A stretch of DNA of 64,000 bases from Diploptera punctata (Eukaryota > Arthropoda > Insecta > Blattodea > Blaberidae), in assembly GCA_030220185.1 (NCBI GenBank), contig JASPKZ010001602.1, positions 969,001 to 1,033,000 on the forward strand, given 5' to 3'. The translations under genes and the position numbers were made by a program. The number at the start of each line of letters is the position of its first letter. Position 1 is the stretch's first letter. The notes beneath the pieces were generated by a model. That model made no database searches, was not told the DNA's origin, and saw nothing but the letters and a program-made list of their open reading frames with translations. This document shows, piece after piece, positions 11,565 to 23,622 of the stretch.

Positions 11565-12265
11565 AGAAATTTAAAAAATACTCATACTTGCATACCAGTC
11601 CTCTCATTCGAACCAAAGTTCATTTCTTCTCCACTGCACAATACGCGAACAATAGAAAACGAAACATTCTTGAATACGGTCCGAGGAGTGAGCTTCACTC
11701 ACCAACATAATCAAACAAACTAATAAGCAAAACGATTGCCTGTGCTTAATGCTAAGTCGCTTAAACAAGATGTTTATACCGTTCTTTGTGCATGGAATGA
11801 CGTAATAACTCGAGAACAAGGAATAGGAGATATTAAAAACAGGAAAATAGACAAAGAAGAAAGTGGTATACAACATATGAATGAAAAATAACCAAGCATA
11901 ATATGTAAATAGTTGAACGTTACAAAATCATGTCGTTTAGCCTTTAGAATCACACATGATATCATATCGCTCATAAACTTAATATCTCTGATAGCTGAGA
12001 TGATACTCTGTCGGACTATAAATAACCCGTCCCGAATTACGATTTCCTTGCACCCCCACAGTATAACGTAAAGCTTCCTGATTCCAGACTATCTTCTACT
12101 GCCCAACTGACTTTCTGTAAAGGACTACATCCTAGGTACATTTAAGTAATTCCCGTGTTAAATTTCCAGTGCCCACTACTGTATAATGTCCTAACATTCC
12201 ATGCTCCTAGGAACATGTACCTATGTTTGAGCCTTTTCCGTAGATTATCTGAAATAGTTGATGCA
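11565..12265. other. Unassigned sequence
   Basis: Minus-strand open frames at 11604-11876 and 11774-11974 have no recognisable domain. I do not call a gene. Confidence 0.3.
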
Positions 12266-12269
12266 TTTA

Positions 12270-12900
12270 TTTATTATGAGTGGCTGAATTCAAATATCGA
12301 GGAACAATAAACACAAATAAGAATGAGATGCACAAGGGATTGAACATAGACTCAATTCTGGAAATGCATGCTATTTAGCATTACAGGGACTCTTTCCCCA
12401 ACTTCTCCCAGAAAACGTTAAACTGAACACATATAAAACTATTTTTCTACCATTATATTATATGGATGCGAAACATGGACTCTTACTTTAAGGGAGGAGA
12501 AAAGATTAAGAGTATTTGAGAATAAAGCTCTTAGGAACAGTTTTGGACCAAAGAGAGATGAACAGACAGGTGAATGGAGAAGACTACATAACTGTGAGCT
12601 ACATGATCAATCACATATAATAAGAAGAATTAAGTCTCATAGACTGCAATGGGCAGGATATGTGGCATGAATGGGGAATGAAAGAGGGCCGTGGAATCTT
12701 CTTGTAAGAAAACCTGAGGGAAGACGCCCAGTTGGTAGACCAAGAATGAGATGGGAGAATAACATTAACCATGATTTGAGGGAAATAGTTTATACAAGGG
12801 ATGATTGGAACACATCAGTTCAGGATAGGGATGTATGGAGAGCTTATTTCGCGTAGCCATGAACCTATGGGTTCGGTAGAGTCAGTGAGTTAGTTAATTA
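12270..12900 (+). pseudogene. LINE 3' end, family of 5826
   Basis: Several frames are needed: TWTLTLREEKRL is interrupted, then MGNERGPWNLLVRKPEGRRP, VGRPRMRWENNINHDLREIV and a WRAYFA end. The tail GAACCTATGGGTTCGGTAG with GTCAGTGAGTTAGTTAATTA shows the family's short-repeat 3' tail. Confidence 0.8.
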
Positions 12901-12929
12901 ATATATTTTCACAGGTTGGGAGAAAGAAA

Positions 12930-12965
12930 TGTCTTATGGCCTTAACTCTGCCAGTTTAAATAAAC
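12930..12965 (-). repeat. Short repeat tail, GGCAGAGTTAAGGCC type
   Basis: This is the reverse complement of the motif also found at about 19,315-19,390 and 46,790-46,850 (TTTATCTGGCAGAGTTAAGG). It is probably the 3' end of an unidentified retroposon. Confidence 0.45.
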
Positions 12966-13730
12966 CATCATAATTCTCTGGTTTTTGTCAACAATTGTAC
13001 ATAATTTTAGAAGCTCTTGCATCTACATTATTGTATATGTAGGCCCCGCAAAATTTTTGTTAAGGGCGGAATTTTTTCTTTTGAGTTGTAATACCATTGA
13101 GTTGTCAAAGAGAATCATGTTCATTACTGGAGTTGTTTTAAGACGGACTTCATCATAAAGGTGAAAGTTGACATTATCCGCTTTTAGCGAAATGCATGTT
13201 CTATCTCCATTCTCTTCTGACATGAGACAGTGACAAATGGCCAGAGATGGAAAGATAAAGCGGCACTCTGAGACCATTTCAAACTATTACAACGTCAAAT
13301 TAACGTCCTCCCTCTTTTCCTTCATTACTGCTTTCCTTGAATGCGTTCTCATCAAACAATGTTTTATCTATTTGGATAAGATTCATTATTTTTAATTGAA
13401 TGTTACCAAAATGAATTGATATTTCCTTTCTGTGATTTGCAACATTCTATAAAAATATGAGCGATAGGCCTAGGCTATATGTATAAACATTTAAATTCGT
13501 CTTCCTCATTAGGACCAATGGTCTGACGGTTTTATTGACTTTTTTCTCAATCTTCTCACATTTATTATCCCTAAAGAATGGCAAGCTTAATTGGAGGCCT
13601 TTTTTGTTTCCACTTACCTCCAATCCTTGAAATGCTGTTCCATTTTTTCTATTCCGCATAAAGTTTCCATAATTTGGAAACAGTATTCTATGATGCGAGG
13701 TTGGGAAGTGGTTTTTACAGAAGTACATAA
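12966..13730. other. Unassigned sequence
   Basis: There are overlapping ORFs on both strands without family features, and nothing convincing. Confidence 0.3.
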
Positions 13731-13734
13731 TTGT

Positions 13735-13862
13735 ATTTATCGACTACGAAATTTTACAGAACGTATCTTCAATCCTTCCTTTATGACGTCACGAAGTTTA
13801 ATTTGTTTTCCGACAAATGGCTGTTAGGTACTTTAGTTTTAAAATGGCTATGCCAATCTTCA
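13735..13862 (+). repeat. Solo arm of the 15,468 foldback
   Basis: ATTTATCGACTACGAAATTT, CGTATCTTCAATCCTTCC and GGTACTTTAGTTTTAAAATG match the left arm of the foldback at 15,468-15,950. Only one arm is present. Confidence 0.7.
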
Positions 13863-14294
13863 AATTCTAGTATACAGGTTGAATACGATTTTAAAAAAAA
13901 CTTTATAAAGTACGTAAAATAATGAAAATTTGAATATATCCAAAACTATTTGAGCCGGAAGAAAGTGATTTTTTTAAATCACTTAGTGGATAATATAAAC
14001 TAACGCCTTAATGAAAGTACCTGAAAATATATATCAAATGTTAATAGCATTATTAATCTTATTGTCAGCCTTGAATTCCAATTAAAATTAATAATTGTTA
14101 ATATTGGCAGGTCGAATTGATCTACCAGATGCCCACAACGAGGTCAACTGGAGAAGAAGTGAACACAATAACTCGTTGAGCCTGCAGGGTCGATTCTTGG
14201 AAAGGAGGGTACCACGGTAAGTCTTTGTTGCATGATCTGTGCCCTATTAGCCTACGGCACATTAACATTAAACTTTATGATAATAGTCAGTATG
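13863..14294. other. Unassigned sequence
   Basis: Nothing recognised. Confidence 0.25.
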
Positions 14295-14540
14295 TACACT
14301 GTATGATCAAAAGTATAGGGACAAACCTGATCGGTGCAGCTATGGCCAGACAACGAATTTCACATCGATTTCCGCGATGACAACATATTGTCCTTTACTG
14401 CCCAGTATTACAAAATAGCAACATAGTTAGATCTGTAGAGTTAAGTGACTTTCAACATGACATGTTGTAAATCTCCACCTAAACAATTAGTCTATCTTAG
14501 ATTTCAGCCTTCCGAAGCTATAAAAATCAAGCATTTCAAA

Positions 14541-15378
14541 TCTTATATATAAAAGTCAATGTTTGTTTGTTTGTATGTTTGTTGGTTTGTTTGTTCGTAT
14601 TCTATGCGCGGCCATACCGTTGATCCTATTTTGATGGGTTTTTTTGCAAAATGTTCACAACATTCCCGGGATGAACATAGGCTATAAGAAAGTTGTGATA
14701 TCCAACCCCCTTACCCCTAAAAATCACCCTTTATAGTGAAAAACATCATATAAAGTCCCTATTTTGACGCTTAAATGGCTTACGCTGCCTAAACCATAAC
14801 AAATATACCAAATTAATGTACACAGAATTGAATATCTCAACAAACTGTACAAAAACGTCCGCTACAGCTTACGTTTATCTTTTACGGATAACTCACAATA
14901 ACCATTTTTGTTTTTCATTGATTCCAAGAAGATCGGGATAAGTCGATTCCCGGACAAGCATGCTCTGCCATACTGTTCATCCGATTCAGATGGGGCTTTT
15001 TGAAAAATGTTCAGGAGATTCCGGGGATGAACATAGGCTATAAAGGAGTTGTAATACTCAACCCCTTCACCCCTAAAAATCAGCCTTTGTAGAGAAAAAC
15101 GTGAAATAAAGTCCCTATTTTGACGCTTAAATGTCTTACGCTGCCTAAACCATAACAAATACACCAAATTAATGTACACAGAATAGAATATCTCAAAAAA
15201 CTCTACAAAAAAGTCCGCAACAGCATATGTTTATCTTCTACGGATAACTCACAATAACCATTTTTGTCTTTCATTGATGCCAAGAATATCGGGATAAGCA
15301 GATTCCCGAACAGTGCACGGCTGGTGGTAAAAACATGTATTTATTTATGAGTAGCAGCGCACGCCGGGTATTAGCTAG
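14541..15378 (+). mobile_element. Helitron-like element with internal duplication
   Basis: The 5' end is TCTTATATATAAAAGTCAAT and the 3' end is GCACGCCGGGTATTAGCTAG, inserted between A and T (A before 14541, T at 15379), as expected for Helitrons (5'-TC, CTRR-3', no duplication of target). A roughly 365-bp block (about 14,620-14,930) is repeated at about 14,980-15,290, including GGATGAACATAGGCTATA and GACGCTTAAATGxCTTACGC. There is no Rep/helicase ORF, so it is non-autonomous. Confidence 0.75.
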
Positions 15379-15467
15379 TATGTTTATAAATGAAAAAGTA
15401 TGGTATTACCGCAAGTAAACAAATACTTTGTAGGCCGCATATTACGTGGAACGATCAATAAATAATG

Positions 15468-15950
15468 CACAAAATGTTATTTATTGACTACGAAATTTTA
15501 CAGAACGTATCTTCAATCCTTCCTTTATGATGTCACGAAGTTTAATGTGTTTTCTGACAAATGGCAGTTATGTACTTTGGTTTTAAAATGGCGGCTGCTC
15601 GTGAAACACGTATAAAGGGCCATTTCAAACATTCACAGACAATAACAACTCGCTCTGCCGCTGAAACTCTGCTAGCCAACGACTGACAGTACTCCTATAC
15701 AATGCTTGATCCCATAGACGTTTTGTAAGCATCTGTGAATGTTTGAAATGGCCTCCTCCGTAGAAACAAATTCAATCACAGCTCTCTGCTTTGTACGTGT
15801 TTCACGACCAGCCGCCATTTTAAAACTAAAGTACATCACAGCCATCTGTCGGAAAACACTGAAACTTCGTGGCGTTATATAGCAATGATTGAAGATACGA
15901 TCTGTAAAATTTCGTTAATTTCCAATGAAAGGCAGTCGAAAACTAAAATT
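15468..15950. repeat. Foldback repeat, about 480 bp
   Basis: The arms pair ACGAAATTTTACAGAACGTA, TTTTAAAATGGCGGCTG, CGTGAAACACGTA and GGCCATTTCAAACATTCACA with their complements. The loop near 15,650-15,700 is unpaired. It sits inside the Tc1 element. A solo arm lies at 13,735. Confidence 0.8.
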
Positions 15951-16775
15951 ACGATTAATATTTATTGAACAGACTAGTAGGTCCGTTAAGAGATAATCGA
16001 TCTTCGAAAAGGGTATTGTTTAAATATAGTCAATTATTGGCAGAATCGTCACCCAAAAACTCAACCGTGCTACTATGACTGTTCGTCGTGATTTGAAGAA
16101 ACTGGATATATCATGGCCGGTACCTGGATACACGCTAAACATTCCCCCGTGAATGCTAAGCGTTGGGCAAATGGTGTGAAAAGCGGCGTCACTGGATAGT
16201 ACACCATTGGAAGACTAATTTTTAAGACGAGTCACGTCATAGATTGTGAGTCTAATATAAAAACTTGGTAACGACAGAGTAACAATATATTCAAGTCTGT
16301 TTTGTATCAACAGTGAAATTTGGAGAAAGCTATATTGCAGTGTGACGCTGTTTATTATGACACGGGCTTGGTTCCCAAATAAAATTGAGTGGCAATCTAA
16401 ACGTCAAAGTTTATAAAGGCATTATGAATGGTTTTGTACTGCTACCATAGATCGGTAAAGACCATTGTTTGTACCAATGCCGATAATGCTTCAAATCACA
16501 AAGCAAGGAATAGAGGAAAGTGGTTCACAAAATGGACTGGCCGGGTCATGGTCCTGATCTGAATCCAATTGACCACCTGTGGAATGGACTAGACCGTAAC
16601 TTCGTTCTAGGCTCGAACTGCCCAAGTCAATGCATTCTGTGTTTACAGATTTGCAAGAAAATGACCTGTCATTCTTCCACAAAGTCTTCCTGATAAAGTT
16701 AGGCTGTCTTAAAGGCAAAGTGTGTACCCTCTTCTTGTTAAAATTCAGAACCTGTTTGAGTGTATGAGTTTTTTT

Positions 16776-17080
16776 TTGTCAATATCCACTTTACTTTCTA
16801 TCACATAATACTATTCTGGAAGAGGGATGGAGTTACGCTATAATTAATCAGAATCCAGCCAAAATCAAGTCTCAGGGATTTCTCTTATCTTTGAATCAAC
16901 TAAAATTACAGTGAACCCCCCATATTTCTCTCCCGCTTAATGTGTTATGTTTTTAATGTTTGGTCTGTGTGTATCTTGCATATAACATCGTTAAAATTAC
17001 CAGCTTGGGGTACCGCACAACATAATATTGTAACCGTTGTTGGTTATATTTTGAATAATTCTCTATATAGACAATATTAT
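16776..17080. other. Unassigned sequence
   Basis: Nothing recognised. Confidence 0.25.
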
Positions 17081-17226
17081 GATAAAATTCAAATATATAC
17101 TTTATTAGCTCAGTGCTGTCGTCCTCAACATGTAGAAAAAAGATGTGTGTGATTTTCATACACATCTTTTTACAAGTTGAGGACGACGCACTGACCAAAG
17201 AAGGTATATATTTGAATTTTATCATA
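17081..17226. repeat. Hairpin repeat with GTCGTCCTCAAC arms
   Basis: AAAATTCAAATATATACTTT, GTCGTCCTCAACATGTAG and AAAAGATGTGTGTG pair with TACACATCTTTTT, CAAGTTGAGGACGACG and AAGGTATATATTTGAATTTT. The arm core GTTGAGGACGACG and the ATTTTATTAGT flank link it to the foldbacks at 20,590 and 58,212. Confidence 0.8.
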
Positions 17227-18555
17227 TGACAATCCATCTCAATGGTTTTAAACAATGCATTTTATTAGTGTTGATAGATAATCTTACTGAACTATATAAT
17301 ATATAAGCATATTTTAAACGTACAATGAAGTTGTGATTATGTGAAAACTAAATAAATATAATAGTTTGGAAAATTATACTGATTGGTACTAGTGTATATG
17401 CGAGGATTGTTTATAAAGTAGTGGCAAAAAATACTACAAATATCATATTGAAGTCATAACCAAAAGTATATTATTTCCCAATAATATAATCACCCGATAA
17501 ATTCTGTAAATTCTGCCAAATACATGGTAAATTTATGATGCCGTCTATAAGGTATCATTGTAATTCCTGATGATGGAAGACTGTCTTCTGAAAGGCATGT
17601 GGTTTTTAATGTTTGACGAAGTTTTTTAACAAAAGTTTGTTTTAATTGACAACCAATATTTTAATCAATAACCTCATCGGTGGTTTACCATGCATTTTAA
17701 AAGTACTGTAAGGTGATTTCTGCTGATCACGCTGATGGAACGCCCTACACACGGTATAATCGATGGAATTTCAGGAAACCTGATGCCTGTGAAAGGTTAT
17801 TTCATCCTTGGAAACAAATCAAATTCACAAAGACCTGTAACAGGAAAACGTGGAGGATTTTTAAAAACTTTCCAAAACAATCTCCGCAGCATGATATCTA
17901 ATACTATATGTGGTAACGCATTACCATGCAATATGCAAATTGGATTAATCCGGAAATTACATGGACGTTTTCGCCACACAATTATGATTTTAGGTACGTT
18001 GACAGTTCTAACCAAGGATAATGCATGAATAAATATTGTTAACAGTCCAATACAGCAAATGTTTCATTGCCCCAGGCTTCATGTACATCTGATGGATTTT
18101 TGTCACGGCCACTTTTATTCTGATTCTCGATCCTAGCTGTCCATTTATGAATATATTTTAGGAAGGTGTGGAAGAATTGCCCACTTCAACCGATCATATA
18201 ACCAACAAAACAATTTACCAAATTCTGCTGATGTTCAAAGCAACGACACGAATCTAAATTATGTCTATCCGCTGTCTGATAGTGCATTGCAACATCTTCC
18301 AGATTATTTTCAGTACTTTATTTACAACCCTCGTATTATCTCTCAGCCTTTAAGAGTGAGAATATAAGAAAAGAATTTCAAGAGTCTTGTGTACATAAAC
18401 CCGTCTTGCTTTTGATATATGGACCGTGATGTAATATAACAAGTACTATAAAAATTAAAACCCTTTGAATTATATAAAAATATGTGTCTTTAATTAAATT
18501 AATAATTTGTACTGTATTTTGATTGGACTAAAAAAAAGTACTGTATAAGTGTTTT
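17227..18555. other. Mostly unassigned; one hammerhead-like motif at 17567-17593
   Basis: The plus strand at 17567-17593 has CTGATGA, T, hairpin GGAAGA/TCTTCT, then GAAAGGC, as in the PLE foldbacks. No foldback surrounds it. ORFs at 17713-18028 on both strands show no family features. Confidence 0.4.
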
Positions 18556-18557
18556 CG

Positions 18558-18864
18558 GGGGCACGCCGTAGCGTAATGGTTAAGGCACTGCACAACAAGC
18601 CGGAAGGTCGAGGGTTCAAGTCCCAGTGGGGGTCAGGATTTTTAAACTGACCCAAACCTTCTGGCGGCACTATGACCCTGGGATCGACTCAGCCTCTAAC
18701 TGAAATGAGTATCAGACGCTTGTTCTGGGGTAAAGGCGGCCGTCACGCAGGGCTGACAACCCGGCTAACATCAAGTGCCGATTGTCCAGAAAAAGTGGGA
18801 GCCTTAACCTCCCACTACCCCAAGGGCCTCCTGAGGCCTGTAGTGGGAATATTTTACTTTATAA
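18558..18864 (+). mobile_element. tRNA-derived SINE, family 2
   Basis: The A box is in TAGCGTAATGGTTAAGGCAC and the B box is GGGTTCAAGTCCC. The body carries TTTAAACTGACCC, GGCGGCACTATGACCCTGGG, CGCTTGTTCTGGGGTAAAGG and GGGAGCCTTAACCTCCC, and ends CCTGAGGCCTGTAGTGGGA. Copies are at 28,858 (-) and 30,882 (-). Confidence 0.88.
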
Positions 18865-19575
18865 GTGCTTTCTTTCGCTTCACTGAGGGAGCTAACGTGA
18901 AAAGAAGTATGCAATCATCTTTCTTCTTTGCAATCATTTCTCCACTCCCTCGACAATTCTAACTTTAAAGAATAAAAATCAATATGCAATCAAAAGAATA
19001 TAAAGGCTTCTTCTACGAAAAAAAAATCACCTTCGTCACTAACTATATAAAAAGAAGAGAGAAAACGGTATTGTATTGTTCCATTACTTTTATTCAGCTT
19101 TCGTCGTTAATACGTTACATTAATACGAACAGGCAATGTTATAGTTTTCTATGTAGTGACATATTCATTTTTTATTTATGGTCGCTTTTGCTGCCATATT
19201 CTCATCATAATTTTTCTGTCCGTTATTCTGTAATAGCACCTTGTCGTTAAAGTTCAAAATCTCTCGCTCTGAAAGCATTGGTGAATCCTGATCAGAGTGC
19301 ATTAAATGTGTTAATGGTTTATTTATTTTACCAGATGGAGTTAAGACCGTAACGTCTTCTCTTTCACTTCATCAGGGTTAAATTATACATATAATAACAA
19401 TTATGAATTACCTACAACTTCATTAATAACACAGCTCTACAAAAATATTTTTTTTTGTTGCCCTGGATATCTCAGCGAATTTCTATGTTTTCAAGTGCAC
19501 AGTTTACGAATATATTCATGAAAGTGCTGAATGTGATCTAGTTCTTTATAATTTTTGCATATCTTATATCTTAAA
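18865..19575. other. Unassigned, with a repeat scrap at 19,315-19,390
   Basis: TTTATTTTACCAGATGGAGTTAAG followed by an inverted-looking TAACGTC segment matches the retroposon tail at 46,790. The rest is unrecognised. Confidence 0.35.
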
Positions 19576-19580
19576 CAGTC

Positions 19581-19935
19581 CACCGTTGTAGTCTCAAGGT
19601 AGCGTGCTGCCTTGTCATGCAGCGGGCCCGGGTTCGATCCCCGCTCGGGACAGTTTTTCTGGGTAAGGTATTTATCGGGGTTTTTCCTCACCTGTAAGAC
19701 AAATGTCAGGAAAATTTTAAGGCCCAAACGGTCCCCGAAATCATATGGTCATCATCATCACCATCATCCTTATCATCATCATCATCATCATCATCATCCT
19801 TCACCGGTGTGGAAAGCTACAGGAAGCTACCACACCTACAATTCCCTAGAAAAGCTACAACGCATAGCATGAAAATGCTATGATTGCAGTGACAGTCCTG
19901 CCCTCGGGCATAATTACTATGGATGGATGGATATC
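19581..19935 (+). mobile_element. SINE family 1
   Basis: This is a full-length copy: GTCTCAAGGTAGCGTGCTGC head, GGGTTCGATCCCC B box, an expanded (CAT)n tract that produces a false histidine-rich ORF, and a GGCATAATTACTATGGATGG end. Confidence 0.88.
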
Positions 19936-20490
19936 TTAAATAGTAAACAGATTGTTTCTAATAAAATGTATGTTTCCAGTCATGATTTGATTTGTGCGCA
20001 TTTTTTTCGCGTATACAAACATCACGTGATTCCCAGAGTTATTGAGATTTGATTTAAAGTTTATATTAATTTCCAGAGGGGAATTAAAACTTATTAAAAT
20101 TGTAAAAGGTTTCCATAGATCGCACAGTGTGTAGTATCCTGTATGTTGGTTGTTTAAATTTCCAATTTTCAATTATCTTCTAATGACTTTTAGTAGCCTA
20201 CAATAGTTAATAAATCATTATTGTTCTTAAAAATTCTTCGTGAAGATATTACTTTGTATTAAGTAATAATATCGGGATTTCCTTGTTATGTACAATTCCA
20301 TTTGTGAATCTTTCCTTATTTTGTTATGTAGCATTATTCTGAAGATGTAGAAAAATATGAAAACAAGGAAAATGCATGCTGTATCTTACTAGGTCACAAG
20401 ATGAACAAACGGTAGTCTAATAGCTAGTTATGAGTTACATGATAACGAGGCAACGTCATATCTTATATAAATCTATAACCCAGAATATTT
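19936..20490. other. Unassigned sequence
   Basis: Nothing recognised. Confidence 0.25.
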
Positions 20491-20496
20491 TAATAC

Positions 20497-20497
20497 G

Positions 20498-20550
<53 letters not shown>
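20497..20550. repeat. (TAA)n microsatellite
   Basis: About 18 units of TAA. Confidence 0.95.
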
Positions 20551-20575
20551 CTATACTAATAAAATGCATTGTCAA

Positions 20576-20936
20576 AACCGTTGAGGTGGAAAGTCATAAA
20601 ATAAAATAAGTTAAAATATACCTTCTTAGGTAAGATCCGTCGTCCTCAACTTATAAAATATGTATTCTTTATGCATATAGGTCTTTCAGAACATCCGTTC
20701 CATCTTCAGCAGGTCCTTCTTCGCTACAATATCTAATATGATGGTTGATGCTGCTGGTCCTAATATGGTATTGTCGTGCACGACATATTAGATATTGTGG
20801 CGAAGAAGGACCTGCTGAAGATGGAACGGATGTTCTGAAAGACCTACAGGCATAAAGAATACATATTTTATAAGTTGAGGACGACGGATCTTATCTAAGG
20901 AGGTATATTTTAACTTATTTTATTTTATAATAATAA
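20576..20936. mobile_element. PLE-type foldback, ribozyme-like motif in both arms
   Basis: The arms are about 150 bp each (for example AAAATATACCTTCTTAGGTA, GTCGTCCTCAACTTATAAAA, GAACATCCGTTCCATCTTCA) around a short centre near 20,775. The plus strand at 20815-20840 reads CTGAAGA, T, hairpin GGAAC/GTTCT, GAAA. The same motif is on the minus strand at 20684-20709. A sister copy is at 58,212. Confidence 0.82.
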
Positions 20937-21041
20937 TCGTTTTCGCAGTACAAATATGTAGGCCTATTGTTTTCTGGTTAAAATTCCTTTGCGTGCAAGT
21001 AATTATCTTCAAAAGTATATTTTTTGGTCCAATACCACCAG

Positions 21042-21300
21042 GTTATCTTTTATGCTATTTCTGACTTTCTCCTGGTATTGGCGGAATTGTAAACCATTTC
21101 TTAGGTTGGGGCACCTGGAAGGTGGAGTTACGTTACCCCGATGATATGATGGGTGATAAATGATAATGAAGCGTAAAGTCCTTAACCTAAATTCCAGACC
21201 ATGGACAACATTTAAGAAAAAATTCCTATATTCTGACTGAGAATGGAACCCAGGACCTCATGAACTGTAGTCAGAAACGCTGACCACTAGCCCATGATAT
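21042..21300 (-). mobile_element. SINE with SINE1-like 3' body variant
   Basis: The body is TCTCCTGGTATTGGCG, GGTTGGGGCACCTGGAAGG and CCCCGATGATATGATGG. It ends in a degenerate tRNA-like head (AACCCAGGACCTCATGAAC, then GACCACTAGCCC). The body is shared with 23,623 and 24,300, where it is joined to a family-1 head. Confidence 0.65.
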
Positions 21301-21524
21301 TTCTTATTTTATAATAGTACTAGTTGAGGAATATCATATAACTATCCAATCCACAAAATTGTTTATATTTGATTCAAAATTATCTGGTAATACCAGAAAC
21401 ATAGTAATGTATAATCACGAATTTAGCAGTTAAGTATAAAAATAAAATGCAGATTTGTATAATAAAAGGCATTGTTCAAAACGCAACTTTTCACTGTGCA
21501 GTCGCCCTACTATATTACAAAGAT

Positions 21525-22130
21525 TCTTCTTCTTCCTCCTTTCCAGGATTAGGTCAATGCGACCTGTTACGGTCTCAAGTTCATCGTTTCCTTGGCCGTC
21601 CCAAAGATCTTTCACCCATGCGGTTTGTAGGTGTTGATCTTTTTGGGTAATATTGTATTGTCCATTCTGTCTAAATGTTCTTTCCATTGGTATTTGTGGT
21701 CTTCTAGTTTGTCAACTATTGAAAATATCTCAAGTTCATTTCTTATTGATTCATTGTGTATTCTATCCATGCGTGTACATCCTTTTACAGATCTTACAAA
21801 TTTAATTTCAGGGGCTTTAATGTGTGAAATATCTTTTTTTATAAGTACCAAATATTCAGAACCTGAGCTGAGTTCCTCTTCGAGTCTTTCGGAGGGATCT
21901 TCTTATGGTGCCACACATAATTTGATATCGGTTTAATTTACTATGTATATCCCAATCATAGCTATATGTTATATCTGAACCAAGATAGTTAAAGTGGGCT
22001 ATATTACAAAGCTCTAAAATTAAATATAGTTCGAAGCATTTTATACCTTGGAAAAATCTAATACAGTGGGCCAGGTAATAGAGGCAGCAAGACGTCGAAA
22101 TAGAGTATATCGGATTCGATCTCAAACAAG
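21525..22130 (-). pseudogene. LINE reverse transcriptase C-terminus, frameshifted
   Basis: Minus-strand pieces in order: HFNYLGSDITYSYDWDIHSK, CGTIRRSLRKTRRGTQLRF, then CTRMDRIHNESIRNELEIFS, WKEHLDRMDNTILPKKINTY, then LWDGQGNDELETVTGRIDL. The YLGS box, the RNELxI and WxxHLxRM motifs mark a LINE tail. At least two frameshifts are present. Confidence 0.75.
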
Positions 22131-22134
22131 GAAG

Positions 22135-22650
22135 GATGAGTATTTATTTTTTACTCGTTTGTGTCCACATTAGCTGAGCGAACTTTACTGCTTGGTAAAG
22201 TCGGCCGAAGCACGTGCTAGCTAATCTATATCTATCTCGTGTCTTGGCTGAGAATCCTTGTTTCTGCATCCCCTTCGGCTCTTCATAAGCCAGCAAATTG
22301 TGAACTGGAATATAGGGCATTGTTTTGTAAGTCCTTTGGGGGAGTATAAGTTTTACAAAAGGAGAAAGGATGAAAGGTTCAAAAAGCGAGGGGAAAAAAA
22401 GGAGGTTGGAACAATATTTATCAAGAGTAACATATAGAACAATGAATGGTCCAAATTGTATCGATAAATTCACAAGCATATTATTAAATTTATTTTGAGA
22501 GAATCTGGACCAAGAGTTTGGTTTATTTCGACCACTTAGTGAACAAAATAGTAAAACTCTATAGGTATTAGTCATAATCACAATATGAAGTTATAAAATA
22601 TTATTAATATGTTTTTTGAGAGTTCGTTTCATCATTTCAATTTTCGCTAA
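22135..22650. other. Unassigned; long minus-strand ORF without domain
   Basis: A 145-codon minus-strand frame at 22144-22581 has no motif I can name and no relative in the window. I do not call it a gene. Confidence 0.25.
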
Positions 22651-22669
22651 CAATCCATATAGTCCAAGA

Positions 22670-23460
22670 TCAGGCTGCAAGATTCATCGAGTGTATGAAC
22701 AAAATCAATTTTTTCATAAAATTGTGAGTTACTGAATACATTTTTGCCGGGTTGCTTATTAAAATTCGGCCGCCAGTACGTTTAATTAAAATATTATTTA
22801 TTTATTTATTTATTCGAAATAATTTGATTCGCTTGTTATTAAAATAAATTATAATCCAGTTCGCAGAAATCGATGTATAGAGCTTGAAAAGTTTTGATTG
22901 CCATTGCACACTTAGCCGTAAACTTCCTCGCGGCTACGGCAGGCTGTGACACTAATCAGTAATAAAATGGCGGTACGTGGGCATTTATTGTTTTATATTG
23001 TTTCCAATAAAGTTCAGTTCATTTAAAATGCTATGATTTGTTTCGTATAATGTATATTAACACTACCTTAGGTATATTTTTGTATATACATTGTACGTAG
23101 TATACATAAAGGGCAGTGGTTTTACTTCCCGCTGCGAGGGAACAATATAAAACAATAAATACGTACTTACCGCCATTTATTACTGATTGGTGTCACAGCC
23201 TGCTTAGCCGCGAGGAGGTTTACGGCCCAAGTGTGCAATGGCAACCAAAACTTTTCAAGCTCTATACATCGATTTCTGCGAAGTGGATTATAATTTATTT
23301 TAATAACAAGTGAATCAAATTATTTCGAATAAATAAATTAATTATATTTTAATTAAACATACTGGCGGCCGAATTTTAATAGGCAACTCGGCAAAAATGT
23401 ATTCAGTAATTCACAATTTTATGAAAAAAAAATAATTTTGTTCATGCACTCGATGAACTA
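22670..23460. repeat. Large foldback, about 330-bp arms
   Basis: The left arm (22,676-23,010) and right arm (23,135-23,456) are inverted copies with a few differences: ATCGATGTATAGAGCTTGAA, TTGCCATTGCACACTTAGCC, CGGCCGCCAGTA, TTGTTTTATATTGTT. The unpaired centre (about 23,010-23,130) has no ORF. The class is unknown. Confidence 0.8.
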
Positions 23461-23622
23461 ATAAGAAAGAACAAAATTAAAAAGATTTTCTCAAGATGAA
23501 AAACTATTATTTGTTTTAACTAAAATATTTGTAACAAATTCTAGACAGTTCTAAAGTATAATACCTACGTGATCAACAATGTTTTTCATTTCTTAATTCA
23601 ATGCCACCACACTGTCATTTCG

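Larger units (their letters stand above)
14297..16775 (+). mobile_element. Tc1-like transposon, broken and split by two insertions
   Basis: The left terminus CACTGTATGATCAAAAGTAT follows a TA and is the typical Tc1-family end. After the inserted Helitron and foldback, the transposase resumes at about 16,000: KLNRATMTVRRDLKKLDISW with many stops. It ends near 16,520-16,620 with a KVVHKMDWPGHGPDLNPIDH block, the DNxxxHxA...SPDLNPIEHLWD region of Tc1 transposases with H and G changes. No clean right terminal repeat was seen. The element is non-functional. Confidence 0.75.

Noticed and set aside
19612..19872. Histidine-rich ORFs in several places (also 24,264, 25,945, 31,764, 37,846)
   Set aside because: They are readings through the (CAT)n tract and body of the family-1 SINE.
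20576..20936. Foldbacks as assembly artefacts
   Set aside because: Arms of most foldbacks differ by substitutions and indels and related foldbacks occur at distant sites; only the perfect one at 24,730 cannot be cleared this way.
22144..22581. 145-codon minus-strand ORF as a gene
   Set aside because: No domain, no homologous copy, no splice or start context; length is compatible with chance in this window.
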